Part shown: positions 18,927 to 27,456 of the stretch, piece by piece
How positions within the stretch are numbered: position 1 is the stretch's first letter
Layout: every line of letters starts with the position of its first letter
From: Mesorhizobium sp. M7A.F.Ca.US.006.01.1.1
Lineage (GTDB): Bacteria; Pseudomonadota; Alphaproteobacteria; Rhizobiales; Rhizobiaceae
Length of the DNA: 34,712 nt
Reading direction: 5' to 3'
Assembly (NCBI RefSeq): GCF_003997935.1
Contig: NZ_RZQL01000039.1
Location: forward strand, 1-34,712
Notes under the pieces: generated by a model
Database searches by the model: none
Told to the model about the DNA's origin: nothing
What the model saw: only the letters and a program-made list of their open reading frames with translations
Position numbers and translations under genes: made by a program

Positions 18927-18969
18927 GTAAAATTCAATAACTTTACCGACTCACTAAAAATAATTTAGT
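18927..18969. promoter_or_regulatory. cbbR-cbbF divergent promoter with two LysR-type dyads
   Basis: The 124-base gap between cbbF and cbbR holds two dyads: GTAAA-N10-TTTAC (18927-18946) and ACTAAA-N5-TTTAGT (18953-18969). The second contains the T-N11-A core (T18955, A18967) typical of LysR-type regulators. It ends 7 bases before the cbbR start codon, so CbbR bound here could repress its own gene while activating cbbF. Assignment to CbbR is from position and motif form only. Confidence 0.6.
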
Positions 18970-18976
18970 ATGCGGC

Positions 18977-19915
18977 ATGAGGAACCTTACGCTCAAGCAT
19001 TTCAAGACCGTCCAGGCAATCATCAAGTGCGGCAAAATTGTCAGCGCGGCCAAGATGTTAGGTCTGTCTCCTCCAGCGCTGACGATCCAACTGCGGCAAG
19101 TGGAGGAAGAATTCCAGCTGGCTCTGTTCGACCGAACATCGGACGGCATGCGTCCCACTGCCGCAGGTCTGGCTTTCGTCGAGACAGCGCAGGTTATCGA
19201 GGAGCATCTCGGTTTGCTCGAAGACAAGATGGATGCCATCAAGGGCGTGCGCACCGGCAGCTTGAGGCTCGGCGTCGTCTCCACAGCCAAATATTTCGCG
19301 CCACGGCTGATGGCTGCGTTCATGAAGGACCATCCCGACATCGACATGCGGCTTGCCATCGGCAATCGTGCCCAGACGATCGACAACCTCAGGAACCACG
19401 ACATCGATATCGCGCTGATGGGGCGTCCGGCGAAAGAGGTTCCGGTGCGTGCTTCGGTCTTCGGTGATCACCCGCTGGTCATCATCGCGCCGCCCGACCA
19501 TCCCTTGGTGGCGGCACGCGATATCTCCAAGGAGCGGATCGCGGAGGAGCATTTCCTTATTCGCGAGCCCGGCTCCGGAACCCGCATCTCGTTGGAAATA
19601 TTCCTGAGCGACGTGCCTGGGCGCATCGACGACCTCGGTGTCGAGATGGCCTCGAACGAAACGATCAAGCAGGCGGTGATGGCTGGTCTGGGCATCGCCT
19701 TCATCTCTGCCCACACCATCGCTGCGGAAACCGAAGCAGGCCGGCTTGTCATCCTCGACGTTGTCGGCATGCCGATCCGCCGGCAATGGTTCTCGGTGAT
19801 GCGAACCGATCACGCAATCTCGCCGGCGATGGCTACGTTCAACGATTTCCTGATGCGCAAGGGCGCGATGTACCTGCCCCTTTTCGGAAAGCTGTATCCA
19901 GACAAGGCGGGATGA
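18977..19915 (+). CDS. cbbR: LysR-type regulator of the cbb operon
   Basis: A 312-residue LysR-family regulator. Residues 1-60 form the winged helix-turn-helix (LKHFKTVQAIIKCGKIVSAA, then LGLSPPALTIQLRQVEEEF), joined by a linker helix to a two-lobed effector domain (GSLRLGVVSTAKYFAPRL onward). The wording FAPRLMAAFMKDHPDIDMRL and its divergent position next to cbbF identify CbbR, which in other bacteria responds to metabolites such as RuBP, PEP or NADPH. The ATG has no obvious ribosome site, and the leader is AT-rich and short, so translation could be weak or nearly leaderless. Confidence 0.93.
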   Translation: MRNLTLKHFKTVQAIIKCGKIVSAAKMLGLSPPALTIQLRQVEEEFQLALFDRTSDGMRPTAAGLAFVETAQVIEEHLGLLEDKMDAIKGVRTGSLRLGVVSTAKYFAPRLMAAFMKDHPDIDMRLAIGNRAQTIDNLRNHDIDIALMGRPAKEVPVRASVFGDHPLVIIAPPDHPLVAARDISKERIAEEHFLIREPGSGTRISLEIFLSDVPGRIDDLGVEMASNETIKQAVMAGLGIAFISAHTIAAETEAGRLVILDVVGMPIRRQWFSVMRTDHAISPAMATFNDFLMRKGAMYLPLFGKLYPDKAG

Positions 19916-20117
19916 CATTGCACGAACGCTACGGATGAAAGTCCGGTGGAGAACGCCCGCGATCGTTGGTGATATATAAGCGATATATTATGTTGCAGTG
20001 CGAAAGAGCGGGGGCCGCGTCCTTTCACACCCGTAGGCGATCTGTATGTGCAACCCCTGCAGACTGTTCGGAAACCTCCCGGGTAGGGATTCGGGAATTC
20101 GATGGGGAAAAGGGGTA

Positions 20118-20318
20118 ATGCTTTATACACTCGTTATGATGGTCTGCCTGACGGATGTACCGCGGACCTGCGAACAACGCGAACAGATGGTAGACGGTCT
20201 GGCGATGAATCCCGGGACTGCCTTCATGCAGGCGCAGCCGCTGGTGGCGAGGTGGATCGAGACGCATCCCGATTATTTCGTGCAGCGCTGGCGTGTGCTG
20301 CCTGGCAGGGAGTCATGA
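20118..20318 (+). CDS. Small conserved protein, apparent paralog of the 69-residue protein at 7874-8083
   Basis: A 66-residue product with an AAAGGGG ribosome site just before the ATG; upstream in-frame codons look non-coding. It aligns position for position with the protein at 7874-8083: hydrophobic N-terminus, Cys10 and Cys18 with the same 8-residue spacing as Cys11/Cys19 there, and W46, H50-P51, V55 and R57-W58 identical. Here the third and fourth Cys (35 and 60 in the other protein) are missing. Function unknown. It lies between cbbR and the PQQ-associated ABC genes and converges on the gene at 20335-20961 with a 16-base gap. About 200 bases before it hold no gene. Confidence 0.7.
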   Translation: MLYTLVMMVCLTDVPRTCEQREQMVDGLAMNPGTAFMQAQPLVARWIETHPDYFVQRWRVLPGRES

Positions 20319-20334
20319 GACAGGCGGCCAAGGT

Positions 20335-20961
20335 CTATTTCTTCACGACGAGCGTTTCCGAGACAGTCTTCGACAACTGGTAAAGCCGCTGCTCGATTAT
20401 CGTCGGCACATCGCAGACATAAGTCAGCGACTGGACGCGTTCGTGGAAAATTCGCGTCGCGAAATTCAGCTGGTCGGTTCGCCGTTCGACATCGTCCGGA
20501 TCTGCATCGGCCTTGGCGCGCAGCGCGTCAACTTCGGATGCTTCCTTGCGCAACTGTGCCGCCATTTCCAGCTGTTTGTGGGCATAGCGGGAGATGCCGG
20601 AGATCACGTGCGAACGCTCGGCGTCCATGTGATCGAACATTCCCTGCACCAGCATCGTCATTTTTGGTGCGACCTGCTCGGGCGGCAGGGAAGTCGCGAA
20701 ATCCTTGATCTCCTTCTGGGCTTCGGCAATTGGCGTCCGCCGGGCCGCCACCGCATCGACAAGCGCCGACACGCCGGGATCCTTCGCCCAATCCTTCGCG
20801 GTCGCAGGAAGCTCCGGCCCATTCCAGATCTGGCCAAGCGAGAGCTGTGGCACCTTACGCTGTATGCAGGGCCAGTCGGGATCGGTGTTTGCCGCGCCGG
20901 CGCCCCCCGAGGCAAGCGTGGCGACCAGAACCAGAGTGTGAGCAAGCCTCATTCGCGCCAT
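20335..20961 (-). CDS. Secreted helical protein at the end of the PQQ-associated ABC operon
   Basis: A 208-residue protein whose ATG overlaps the stop of the permease gene (TGATG), with GGAGGAAA upstream. Residues 1-24 are a signal peptide (LAHTLVLVATLASGGAGA). The mature protein starts with DPDWPCIQRKVPQLSLGQIWNGP and is then mostly charged and helical (SALVDAVAARR, QLEMAAQLRKEASEVDALRAK), ending near a second Cys (YVCDVPTI). The two cysteines could pair. I do not know a named function. Coupled translation with an ABC-2 permease suggests a periplasmic part of the same system. Confidence 0.82.
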   Translation of the reverse strand: MARMRLAHTLVLVATLASGGAGAANTDPDWPCIQRKVPQLSLGQIWNGPELPATAKDWAKDPGVSALVDAVAARRTPIAEAQKEIKDFATSLPPEQVAPKMTMLVQGMFDHMDAERSHVISGISRYAHKQLEMAAQLRKEASEVDALRAKADADPDDVERRTDQLNFATRIFHERVQSLTYVCDVPTIIEQRLYQLSKTVSETLVVKK

Positions 20962-21836
20962 CAGGCGTTTCCTCCCATGTCCTGTTTGCGGATCACCAAA
21001 CCGCGCGAAGGGTCGTATGCGATGATGGCGCCGCCCAGAAACAGCAGCGTGCAGCCGGCGACGACGCCCAGCGACAGCCATTCGATCTGCCCGTAGAAGG
21101 CAAAGCGGATCAGTTCGACGGCATAGGTGAACGGGTTGCAGAGGCAGATCTTGTAGAGCAGGGGGCTCGCCTCCTGGATGCGCCACAAGGGATACAGCGC
21201 CGGAGACGCGAAATAGCCGGGAAAGATGACAAAGTTCATGATGCCGGCGAAGTTTTCGAGCTGTTTGATCAGCGAAGACAAGAGCATGCCGAGCGCGCAA
21301 AGCATCATGCCCGACAGGAACAATGCCGGCAGCACGTAGAGGTAGCCGAGTGGCGGCGCCTTGACGCCCCAAAACCAGGCAACGACCAGGAACGCGTAGA
21401 CCTGCACGATGGATACGGCCACACCGGCCAGCATCTTCGACACCAGCAGGAACCAGCGCGGAAACGGGCTGACCAGCAGGATGCGCATGTTGCCCATCTC
21501 GCGGTCGTAGACCATCGACAGCGAAGACTGCATGCCGGAAAACAGCAGGATCATGCCGCAAAGGCCCGGTGTGATATAGACCTCGTAGAGCACATAGGTC
21601 TTGTAGGGCGGGATGATCGACACGCCGAGCACCTGGCGAAAGCCGGCGGCGAAGATGAACAGCCAGACGAGCGGCCGGACCAGTGAGGAAATGAAGCGTT
21701 CGCGCTGGTGCAGGAAGCGCAGGCACTCGCGCAGGACGACACCTTTCAGGCAAATGAGATAGTGGCGCAGGCCGAATGGCTCAGACCGCACCGGCATGAT
21801 GCCGGCGACCTTTCCGGGCATCGCGGGAGCGCTCAT
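20961..21836 (-). CDS. ABC-2 type permease of the PQQ alcohol-dehydrogenase-associated system (PedC-like)
   Basis: A 291-residue membrane protein with about six transmembrane segments and the ABC-2 layout. Features include MVYDREMGNMRILLVSPFPR before the third segment, SGMMLCALGMLLSSLI, and FPGYFASPALYPLW in the conserved exporter-like loop. It corresponds to the PedC-type permease that accompanies PQQ-dependent alcohol dehydrogenases in Pseudomonas. Its ATG overlaps the ATPase stop as ATGA (21833-21836). The transported molecule is not established; ABC-2 permeases are usually exporters, although this set also includes a binding-protein-like gene. Confidence 0.88.
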   Translation of the reverse strand: MSAPAMPGKVAGIMPVRSEPFGLRHYLICLKGVVLRECLRFLHQRERFISSLVRPLVWLFIFAAGFRQVLGVSIIPPYKTYVLYEVYITPGLCGMILLFSGMQSSLSMVYDREMGNMRILLVSPFPRWFLLVSKMLAGVAVSIVQVYAFLVVAWFWGVKAPPLGYLYVLPALFLSGMMLCALGMLLSSLIKQLENFAGIMNFVIFPGYFASPALYPLWRIQEASPLLYKICLCNPFTYAVELIRFAFYGQIEWLSLGVVAGCTLLFLGGAIIAYDPSRGLVIRKQDMGGNA

Positions 21837-22621
21837 GGTGACGTCTCCGCCATGCCCGCCGCATCGACGCGGCTGAGCTTCGAAAAGGTTTCGCGAATCG
21901 AATTTCCGCCGTTCGCACGGATCACATCCGACACCTTGCCGCTCGCGACCAGGTCACCCCGCCGCAGTATGACGACATGGTCGGCGTCTTCGACTTCGTC
22001 GATCAGATGCGTGGCCCAGAGCACGCCGATGCCCTCTGCCTGGACGAGCTTGCGGATGGTGGCGAGGATGCCCGCGCGAGACTCGATGTCGAGGCCGACG
22101 GTCGCCTCGTCAAGCAGGAGCAGGGAAGGTCGGTGAAGCAGCGCCCTGGCGATTTCGATGCGCCGCATCTGACCGCCGGAGAGGCTGCGTGCCTTGTCAT
22201 GCTGGCGGCCCTGCATGTCGACCGTTTCAAGCAGCGCGGCAATGCGCTGGCGAGCTTCACGCCCGCCAATGCCATGCAGCGAGGCGTGGTAGGAGAGATT
22301 CTGGTAGACGCTGAGGTCGAGGTCGAGCGTGCGTGCCTGGAACACGATGCCGACCCGTCTGAGCGCTTCGCCGGATGCGCGGCGAATGTCATGGCCGAAA
22401 ATGCGGATCGATCCGCGACGCGTGTCGTAGAGGTGGCTTATCAGTGAGAACAGCGTTGTCTTGCCGGCCCCGTTGAGGCCGAGCAGAACGGTGAAAGTCG
22501 CCGGCGCGATCGAGAAGGAGACGTCGTTGAGCGCCCGCTTCTGGCCATAGGAATGGCTGACGGCACCGACATCGAGCGCCGCCACCTCGTCTCCCGGTCC
22601 GCTTGTCCTCATGTGCTGCAT
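21833..22621 (-). CDS. ABC transporter ATPase of the PQQ-associated system
   Basis: A 262-residue ATPase with Walker A GLNGAGKTT, Q-loop VFQARTLD, intact signature LSGGQMRR, Walker B LLLLDEATVGLD and H-loop ATHLIDE. The start at 22621 is chosen for the GAAGGAG site; an ATG three codons later is possible, and the longer in-frame region upstream is antisense to the next gene. It drives the adjacent ABC-2 permease. In Pseudomonas the equivalent gene lies in the ped cluster for PQQ-dependent alcohol oxidation. Confidence 0.9.
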   Translation of the reverse strand: MQHMRTSGPGDEVAALDVGAVSHSYGQKRALNDVSFSIAPATFTVLLGLNGAGKTTLFSLISHLYDTRRGSIRIFGHDIRRASGEALRRVGIVFQARTLDLDLSVYQNLSYHASLHGIGGREARQRIAALLETVDMQGRQHDKARSLSGGQMRRIEIARALLHRPSLLLLDEATVGLDIESRAGILATIRKLVQAEGIGVLWATHLIDEVEDADHVVILRRGDLVASGKVSDVIRANGGNSIRETFSKLSRVDAAGMAETSP

Positions 22622-22677
22622 GCCGGGTCGCTCCTTCAGGACGCGTTGGCTATCTGGCGCCCTGATCGCCTTTTGTC

Positions 22678-23121
22678 TCACTTGATCGTAATCTTGCCCT
22701 TCAGTCCCTTGTCGGCGAGGTCGGGAACCGACCAGGTATATTCGCCCGGGCGAACGGTATGGAACTGTACCTGGATCGTTCCCGCATCGTCGAATTCCAG
22801 CCAGGCTGGTCCGCCGTCCATATGCACTTCCAAATCGTTGATGACGATCTGGTCCATCCAGACATTGCGGAAGAGGTCGGTCACGAACTTGTATTCGAAA
22901 CCGCCTTTGGAGGTGATCTTCCAGCGATAGCCCTGGCCTGCGATCAGCTCGAAGTCCTTCTGATTGACGGCATAGGTGGAATCGGACGAACCGATAATCA
23001 ATTCCGGCAGGTTCTTGCTGGCACGCGACGGTTTTGGCGTTGCATCGTCGGCGTTTGCTCCGATCGGAGCAAGGACAAATCCGGCGAGTGCGGCGAAGAA
23101 AAATCTGCGGCAAAGTTTCAT
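22678..23121 (-). CDS. Small secreted protein of the PQQ-associated ABC operon
   Basis: A 147-residue protein with a signal peptide (core FFFAALAGFVLAPIGANA) and GGGAGG before the ATG. The mature part is beta-rich (YRWKITSKGGFEYKF, TIQVQFHTVRPGEYTWSVP) and recalls a cupredoxin-like fold, but the Cys/His/Met ligand set of a type 1 copper site is not there: no Cys remains in the mature chain. It lies between the beta-propeller and ATPase genes on the same strand. A binding or scaffolding role in the periplasm is possible; I do not know a function. Confidence 0.8.
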   Translation of the reverse strand: MKLCRRFFFAALAGFVLAPIGANADDATPKPSRASKNLPELIIGSSDSTYAVNQKDFELIAGQGYRWKITSKGGFEYKFVTDLFRNVWMDQIVINDLEVHMDGGPAWLEFDDAGTIQVQFHTVRPGEYTWSVPDLADKGLKGKITIK

Positions 23122-23150
23122 GTCTTGAGCCTCCCGATGATCAATGTCTG

Positions 23151-24122
23151 CTATTTGGGCGAAATGACCACACCCCAGGGCTGCTGGCCCACGGTGAGCG
23201 ATTGGACCGGCTCGTCGGTGGCGGTGTCGATGAAGGTGATATCGTTGGAATTGCCATTCGTGGTGATCAGCGTTTTCTGGTCTGGCGTGAAGGCCAGATG
23301 CCAGACGCGCTGGCCGACGAGGATGTATTTCTCCACCTCGTAGGTGTCGGTATTGATCACCGCGACATGATTCGCGGGGCCGAGCGCGACATAGGCTTTT
23401 TTGCCATCGGCGCTGATGGCGATGCCTACCGGCTGGATGGTTTCGGCCCGCAGTCCCTGAATCGCGAACTGGATCTTCTTCACCACTTCGCGTTTGGCGT
23501 TGTCGATGACGCTGACGGTGCCGCCGACCTCGGCGCTGACCCAGACCTGCGAGCCGTCGGGCTTGAATTCGGCGAAGCGCGGGCGCGTGTCGACCAGCAC
23601 GTTGTCGGTCACCTCATGCGTGCCGGTGTCGATGAAATGCGCCATGCTGGTGGTTTCCGAAGTATTGACCATGGTCTTGCCATCGGGACTGACACCCATG
23701 CCTTCCGGTTCCACGCCGACTGGAATCTCGGCCAGTACCTGCTTGCTTTCGACATCGATGGCGGTGACGAGATTATCGTCCTCATTGGCGACATAAAGCG
23801 TCTTGCCGTCAGGCGAGAGCACGAACAATTCGGGATCGGGACCGGATGGCAGCGTGCCCACGACTTCAAGTGTCGCGGTATCGATGATTTGGACCGTATC
23901 GTCATCGCTGGCGCATAGATAGACGAATTTGCCGTCATGCGAGATGGTGATGCCGCGCGGCCTCTGGCCGACTTCGACGGTCTTCACCACCTGCATCGTC
24001 GCCGTGTCGACGACGGTCATCGTGTTGTCTTTCTCGTTGGAAACGTAGGCCGTATAGGCCGATGCCGGGCTGGCTGTCAGGCCGGCCGCGAGAATGGCGA
24101 ATGCGCAAGCTCGTTTCTGCAC
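23151..24122 (-). CDS. PQQ-dependent catabolism-associated YVTN beta-propeller protein
   Basis: A 323-residue secreted beta-propeller. The start is GTG, with GGGAGGAA 7 bases upstream, followed by a signal peptide (FAILAAGLTASPASA). About seven repeats of roughly 42 residues with the pattern VVDTATMQVVKTVEVG ... P.GI..S.DGK..Y follow to the C-terminus, so the whole mature chain is one propeller. The family regularly accompanies the PQQ-associated ABC transporter. It is not an enzyme by itself as far as the sequence shows; it may bind protein partners or cofactor in the periplasm. Confidence 0.92.
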   Translation of the reverse strand: MQKRACAFAILAAGLTASPASAYTAYVSNEKDNTMTVVDTATMQVVKTVEVGQRPRGITISHDGKFVYLCASDDDTVQIIDTATLEVVGTLPSGPDPELFVLSPDGKTLYVANEDDNLVTAIDVESKQVLAEIPVGVEPEGMGVSPDGKTMVNTSETTSMAHFIDTGTHEVTDNVLVDTRPRFAEFKPDGSQVWVSAEVGGTVSVIDNAKREVVKKIQFAIQGLRAETIQPVGIAISADGKKAYVALGPANHVAVINTDTYEVEKYILVGQRVWHLAFTPDQKTLITTNGNSNDITFIDTATDEPVQSLTVGQQPWGVVISPK

Positions 24123-24143
24123 GCAAATTCCTCCCGATTGACT

Positions 24144-25373
24144 CTACTTGAGAGCGCATTTCGTTTCCGGCTGATCGACACCGAGCGTGTCGAGTTCGGA
24201 GACCTGGTGAAGATAGCCCTCTTGTGGCGATGTCGAGACGACCGACTTGGTGTCGCCAAGCAGGATCGGCTGGCGAAGCTGGAGGTTCCATTTGCGGAAG
24301 GTCAGCTTCTGCCCCTTGAAAGCAGCAACCGAAAAATCGTTAGAGCGCATGTAGTCGCTGATCTTTTTCGCATCGTCGCCCTTGGTGCGCGTGGTCGCCT
24401 CGCCGACGGCACGCACCGCCGTCCAGGCCGACATGTCCTTGGAGAGCATCCGCCGGCTCGTCGTCTTCAGGAAGCGGCTCTGCATCTGGATGCCGCCCCA
24501 TTGTTCGCTGGCGGGATGCCACGACGATGCAACCAGACCGGCCGTGCCGGCGACCAGCCGTGGCGTCCAGGTGCGATAGGGCACGTAGGTGCCGAAAACC
24601 TCGCTTTCGTCGGCGACAAGCACCACGTCATGCTCCGGCAGGTCTTGCGTGAACACGGAAATCTGCTGCTGTATCTGCGTGGCGCCGGTGTCGGTGCGCC
24701 TGGCTGTGCCGGTATCCTTGAATTCCTTCTCGGCGACGATTTGGCCGCCGAAGCGGGTTGCCGCACGGCGCAACGCATCGGCGTAGAGATGATCCTGCTC
24801 ATGCGATCCATAGAGCAGCACCCAATTCGGCCACTTCTTCACCATGAGATACTGCGCCAGCGCATCGGCTAGCATGCTGCGCGTCGGCGCGATATGGAAA
24901 ACGTTGATGCGGCAGTCTTCCTCGCGAAGGCTGTCGTCGGTAGCGCCGACGTTGAGGATCAGCACGCCTTTGTCGCGGGCGATGTCGGCGATCGACAGCA
25001 ATTGTTTGGCTGAAAGATCGGCGACCACATAGCGGTCGCCCTCGGCGATCATGCCTTCGAATGCCTGAACCGCGTCGCCGTCGGGCTTGATCTCGGTCAC
25101 GTCGAGGCTGAATTTCTGGTTGGTGAACTTTCCGGTCGTGTTGTTGTCGCCGATCGCCACCTCGGCGCCGGCGACACCTTCGTCACGTGGCGGCAGGTCG
25201 AGCATGGAAAGCGTCAATTGCGGTGCGTAGGCCCGCAAATAGCCTATCTTGATTTCAGTTGTCTTTTTTTCCGGCTTCGCCACCGTTTCCTGGCCTGTCG
25301 CGTCGGAAACGTTGACGGTCAGGGAAAAAAAGCACAAAAAGGCAGCGAGAGTGCCTGGCACCGCGCTCGTCAT
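24144..25373 (-). CDS. ABC substrate-binding protein of the PQQ-dependent alcohol dehydrogenase system
   Basis: A 409-residue periplasmic protein of the branched-chain amino acid binding-protein fold, matching the family annotated as ABC transporter substrate-binding protein, PQQ-dependent alcohol dehydrogenase system. It has a signal peptide (FLCFFSLTVNVSDATG), then IKIGYLRAYAPQ, GVAGAEVAIGDNN, and the central VLLYGSHEQDHLYADALRRA. It is the first gene of a six-gene minus-strand operon (binding protein, propeller, small secreted protein, ATPase, permease, helical protein). No strong ribosome site precedes the ATG, so the exact start is less certain. Confidence 0.9.
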   Translation of the reverse strand: MTSAVPGTLAAFLCFFSLTVNVSDATGQETVAKPEKKTTEIKIGYLRAYAPQLTLSMLDLPPRDEGVAGAEVAIGDNNTTGKFTNQKFSLDVTEIKPDGDAVQAFEGMIAEGDRYVVADLSAKQLLSIADIARDKGVLILNVGATDDSLREEDCRINVFHIAPTRSMLADALAQYLMVKKWPNWVLLYGSHEQDHLYADALRRAATRFGGQIVAEKEFKDTGTARRTDTGATQIQQQISVFTQDLPEHDVVLVADESEVFGTYVPYRTWTPRLVAGTAGLVASSWHPASEQWGGIQMQSRFLKTTSRRMLSKDMSAWTAVRAVGEATTRTKGDDAKKISDYMRSNDFSVAAFKGQKLTFRKWNLQLRQPILLGDTKSVVSTSPQEGYLHQVSELDTLGVDQPETKCALK

Positions 25374-25623
25374 CGATAGTAATTACCCATTCTTGCGCAA
25401 AGGTCTGACGGTTGCCGGACCCGCGCCAAGTCAAGGTGCCCATGATCAACTTAGCCGACCCGCAAAATTTATCAAACCCTATCGGGGGACTTTTCGCGCC
25501 TGCCAGAACGGTGCGGAAAGTCGCCAGTGTCGATTCGCGTGGCAACACCGGCGAGACGTGGCGCAGGGGGATCGACAGCCTCTATAAAAAAGTCTTGTCC
25601 TCCAAACTGGAGAAACTGTTCAA
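25374..25623. promoter_or_regulatory. Divergent promoter region between the PQQ-ABC operon and the H4MPT operon
   Basis: These 250 bases separate two operons pointing away from each other and must hold both promoters. I see no gene here. An AT-rich stretch (TATAAAAAAG) lies about 35 bases before the rightward ATG and a GGAG ribosome site 11 bases before it. No clear dyad was found. Confidence 0.5.
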
Positions 25624-27453
25624 ATGACCAGAATGCTGGCAAGCGTCACCGGCATCGAAGAGGCGGAGATCGCTCTTTCTGGAGGTGTCGATATCGTCGA
25701 TCTGAAGGACCCGAAGGCGGGAGCCCTGGGCGCGGTGTCCACGGAAACCATGCGCCGAACGATCTCATTCATCGCTGGTCGGGCTCCGGTCAGCGCGGTC
25801 TGCGGCGACCTGCCGATGGAACCCGAAACGATCCGCATCAAGGCCGAAGAGATCGCGGCGACGGGCGTTGACTATGTGAAGATCGGATTTTTTCCTTCGG
25901 CAAATATCTCTGCCTGCGCACAGGCGCTCGAACCGCTCGCCGCACGAACGAAGCTGATTGCCGTGCTGTTTGCCGATCTGGCGCCGGACTTCGAGCTTCT
26001 GCCGATGTTCGCCAGGCATCGCTTCCATGGCGTGATGGTCGATACCGCGCAAAAAGGGAAGGGCCGGCTGCTCGATCATCTGCCGCCCGAGCGTATTCCG
26101 GGATTCGTCGATCGAGCGAAATCGCTCGGTCTGATGGTCGGCCTGAGTGGATCGCTGGAAGCTCCGGATATTCCGCGCCTCTTGCCTTTCGCTCCCGATT
26201 TTCTCGGCTTTCGGGGGGCGCTGTGTGGCCATTCCGGCCGCACGAGTTCGATCAGCGCCGAGGCGGTCTCGCAGATTCGCGAGTTGATTCCGGCGCAATC
26301 CGGGACCGGCGGTCAATCGAGTATCGACTATCGCCTGTTGGCGGCGAGAGGCTATTCGCCGGACACCGATCCGACACTGGGCACGGACAGGATTTTTGTG
26401 CGAGATTTTGTTCTGCCGGTCCAGATCGGTGCCTACAGCTTCGAGCATGGCCATACTCAAAAAGTGCGGTTTGATGTGGCCGCCGACGTGCTGCAAATCA
26501 CCGAGCATCCCGAGGACATGCGCCATGTGTTCTCCTATGACATCATCATGGACGGCATTCGCACCATCGTCGCGCGGGGCCATATCCAGCTCAGCGAGGC
26601 TTTGGCCGAGCAGGTGGCAGCGCACGTCCTGGAGAACCAGCGTGTCGTGCGTGTCACGGTAAGGGTGGAAAAGCTCGAGCTCGGCCCTGGCGGCGTCGGC
26701 GTCGAGATCGAACGCAAGCGCCAATCGGCGGGACGCGGTGCTGCCTCCGGCACTGCCGGCCGAAAGGACCGAAGCGTTGTTTTCCGGCCGCGCCAGGAAC
26801 GCCCCGAAATGCTCCGACGGGCCATCGTCAAGCTTGGCGGCAGCACGGCCCATGCGGCGGAGATGAAGAGCTGGATCGCAGCGCTGGCGGGTTCCAGGCT
26901 GCCGATCGTCATCGTGCCCGGCGGCGGGCTCTTTGCCGATCATGTGCGCGAGACGCAGACCCGCATGGATTTTTCCGACACCGCCGCTCATGCCATGGCG
27001 ATCCTGGCCATGGAGCAGTTCGGCCACGTCATCCTCGACCGGGACGAAAGGCTGACGCCGGCACGGTCGCTGGACGAGATCGGGCGAGCGTTGGAGGCGG
27101 GGAAGGTTCCGGTGTGGCTGCCGTCGTCACTGGCACTGCCGGCGCTGGATGTTCCGGCCTCCTGGGACATTACCTCCGATTCTCTGGCCGCCTGGCTTGC
27201 CGGCAAGCTTGCCGCAAACGCGCTGTTGCTTATCAAGCAGACCGGTGCATTCTTCGACAGCGATACCGCTGACAGCCTGAGGGCCCGAGGCATTGTCGAC
27301 CCAGGCTTTGCCGCCATGCTGCCCGACGGCGTCGATTTCCATCTCGCCGGTCCGAAGGATGCTGCCGAGGCCGGCGCAATGCTCGCGTTGGGCAAGCTGC
27401 CCGGCATCCGGATCGTGGCTTCAACAGGGTCGTCGGCAAAGAAGGCGGGATAG
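25624..27453 (+). CDS. Three-domain fusion: MfnB-like synthase, FolB-like dihydroneopterin aldolase, amino acid kinase (MfnE-like)
   Basis: One uninterrupted 609-residue frame. Residues 1-225 resemble MfnB, which makes (5-formylfuran-3-yl)methyl phosphate, the furan precursor of methanofuran: DLKDPKAG with Lys28, VKIGFF and MVDTAQK with Asp140 are family motifs. Residues 255-366 resemble FolB dihydroneopterin aldolase: IGAYSFEHGHTQ with Glu274, Tyr305 and Lys350 fit the active site. Residues 395-600 are an amino acid kinase domain (IVKLGGS, VIVPGGGLFAD) similar to MfnE, the kinase acting after MfnB. So two furan-branch steps and one pterin-branch step are joined by linkers near 226-254 and 367-394. 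The flavoprotein gene follows 3 bases later. Domain identities are read by eye. Confidence 0.88.
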   Translation: MTRMLASVTGIEEAEIALSGGVDIVDLKDPKAGALGAVSTETMRRTISFIAGRAPVSAVCGDLPMEPETIRIKAEEIAATGVDYVKIGFFPSANISACAQALEPLAARTKLIAVLFADLAPDFELLPMFARHRFHGVMVDTAQKGKGRLLDHLPPERIPGFVDRAKSLGLMVGLSGSLEAPDIPRLLPFAPDFLGFRGALCGHSGRTSSISAEAVSQIRELIPAQSGTGGQSSIDYRLLAARGYSPDTDPTLGTDRIFVRDFVLPVQIGAYSFEHGHTQKVRFDVAADVLQITEHPEDMRHVFSYDIIMDGIRTIVARGHIQLSEALAEQVAAHVLENQRVVRVTVRVEKLELGPGGVGVEIERKRQSAGRGAASGTAGRKDRSVVFRPRQERPEMLRRAIVKLGGSTAHAAEMKSWIAALAGSRLPIVIVPGGGLFADHVRETQTRMDFSDTAAHAMAILAMEQFGHVILDRDERLTPARSLDEIGRALEAGKVPVWLPSSLALPALDVPASWDITSDSLAAWLAGKLAANALLLIKQTGAFFDSDTADSLRARGIVDPGFAAMLPDGVDFHLAGPKDAAEAGAMLALGKLPGIRIVASTGSSAKKAG

Positions 27454-27456
27454 CCG

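Noticed and set aside
19971..19990. AT repeat GATATATAAG/CGATATATTA downstream of cbbR as an operator
   Set aside because: The arms are simple self-complementary AT tracts; too low in information to call a site.
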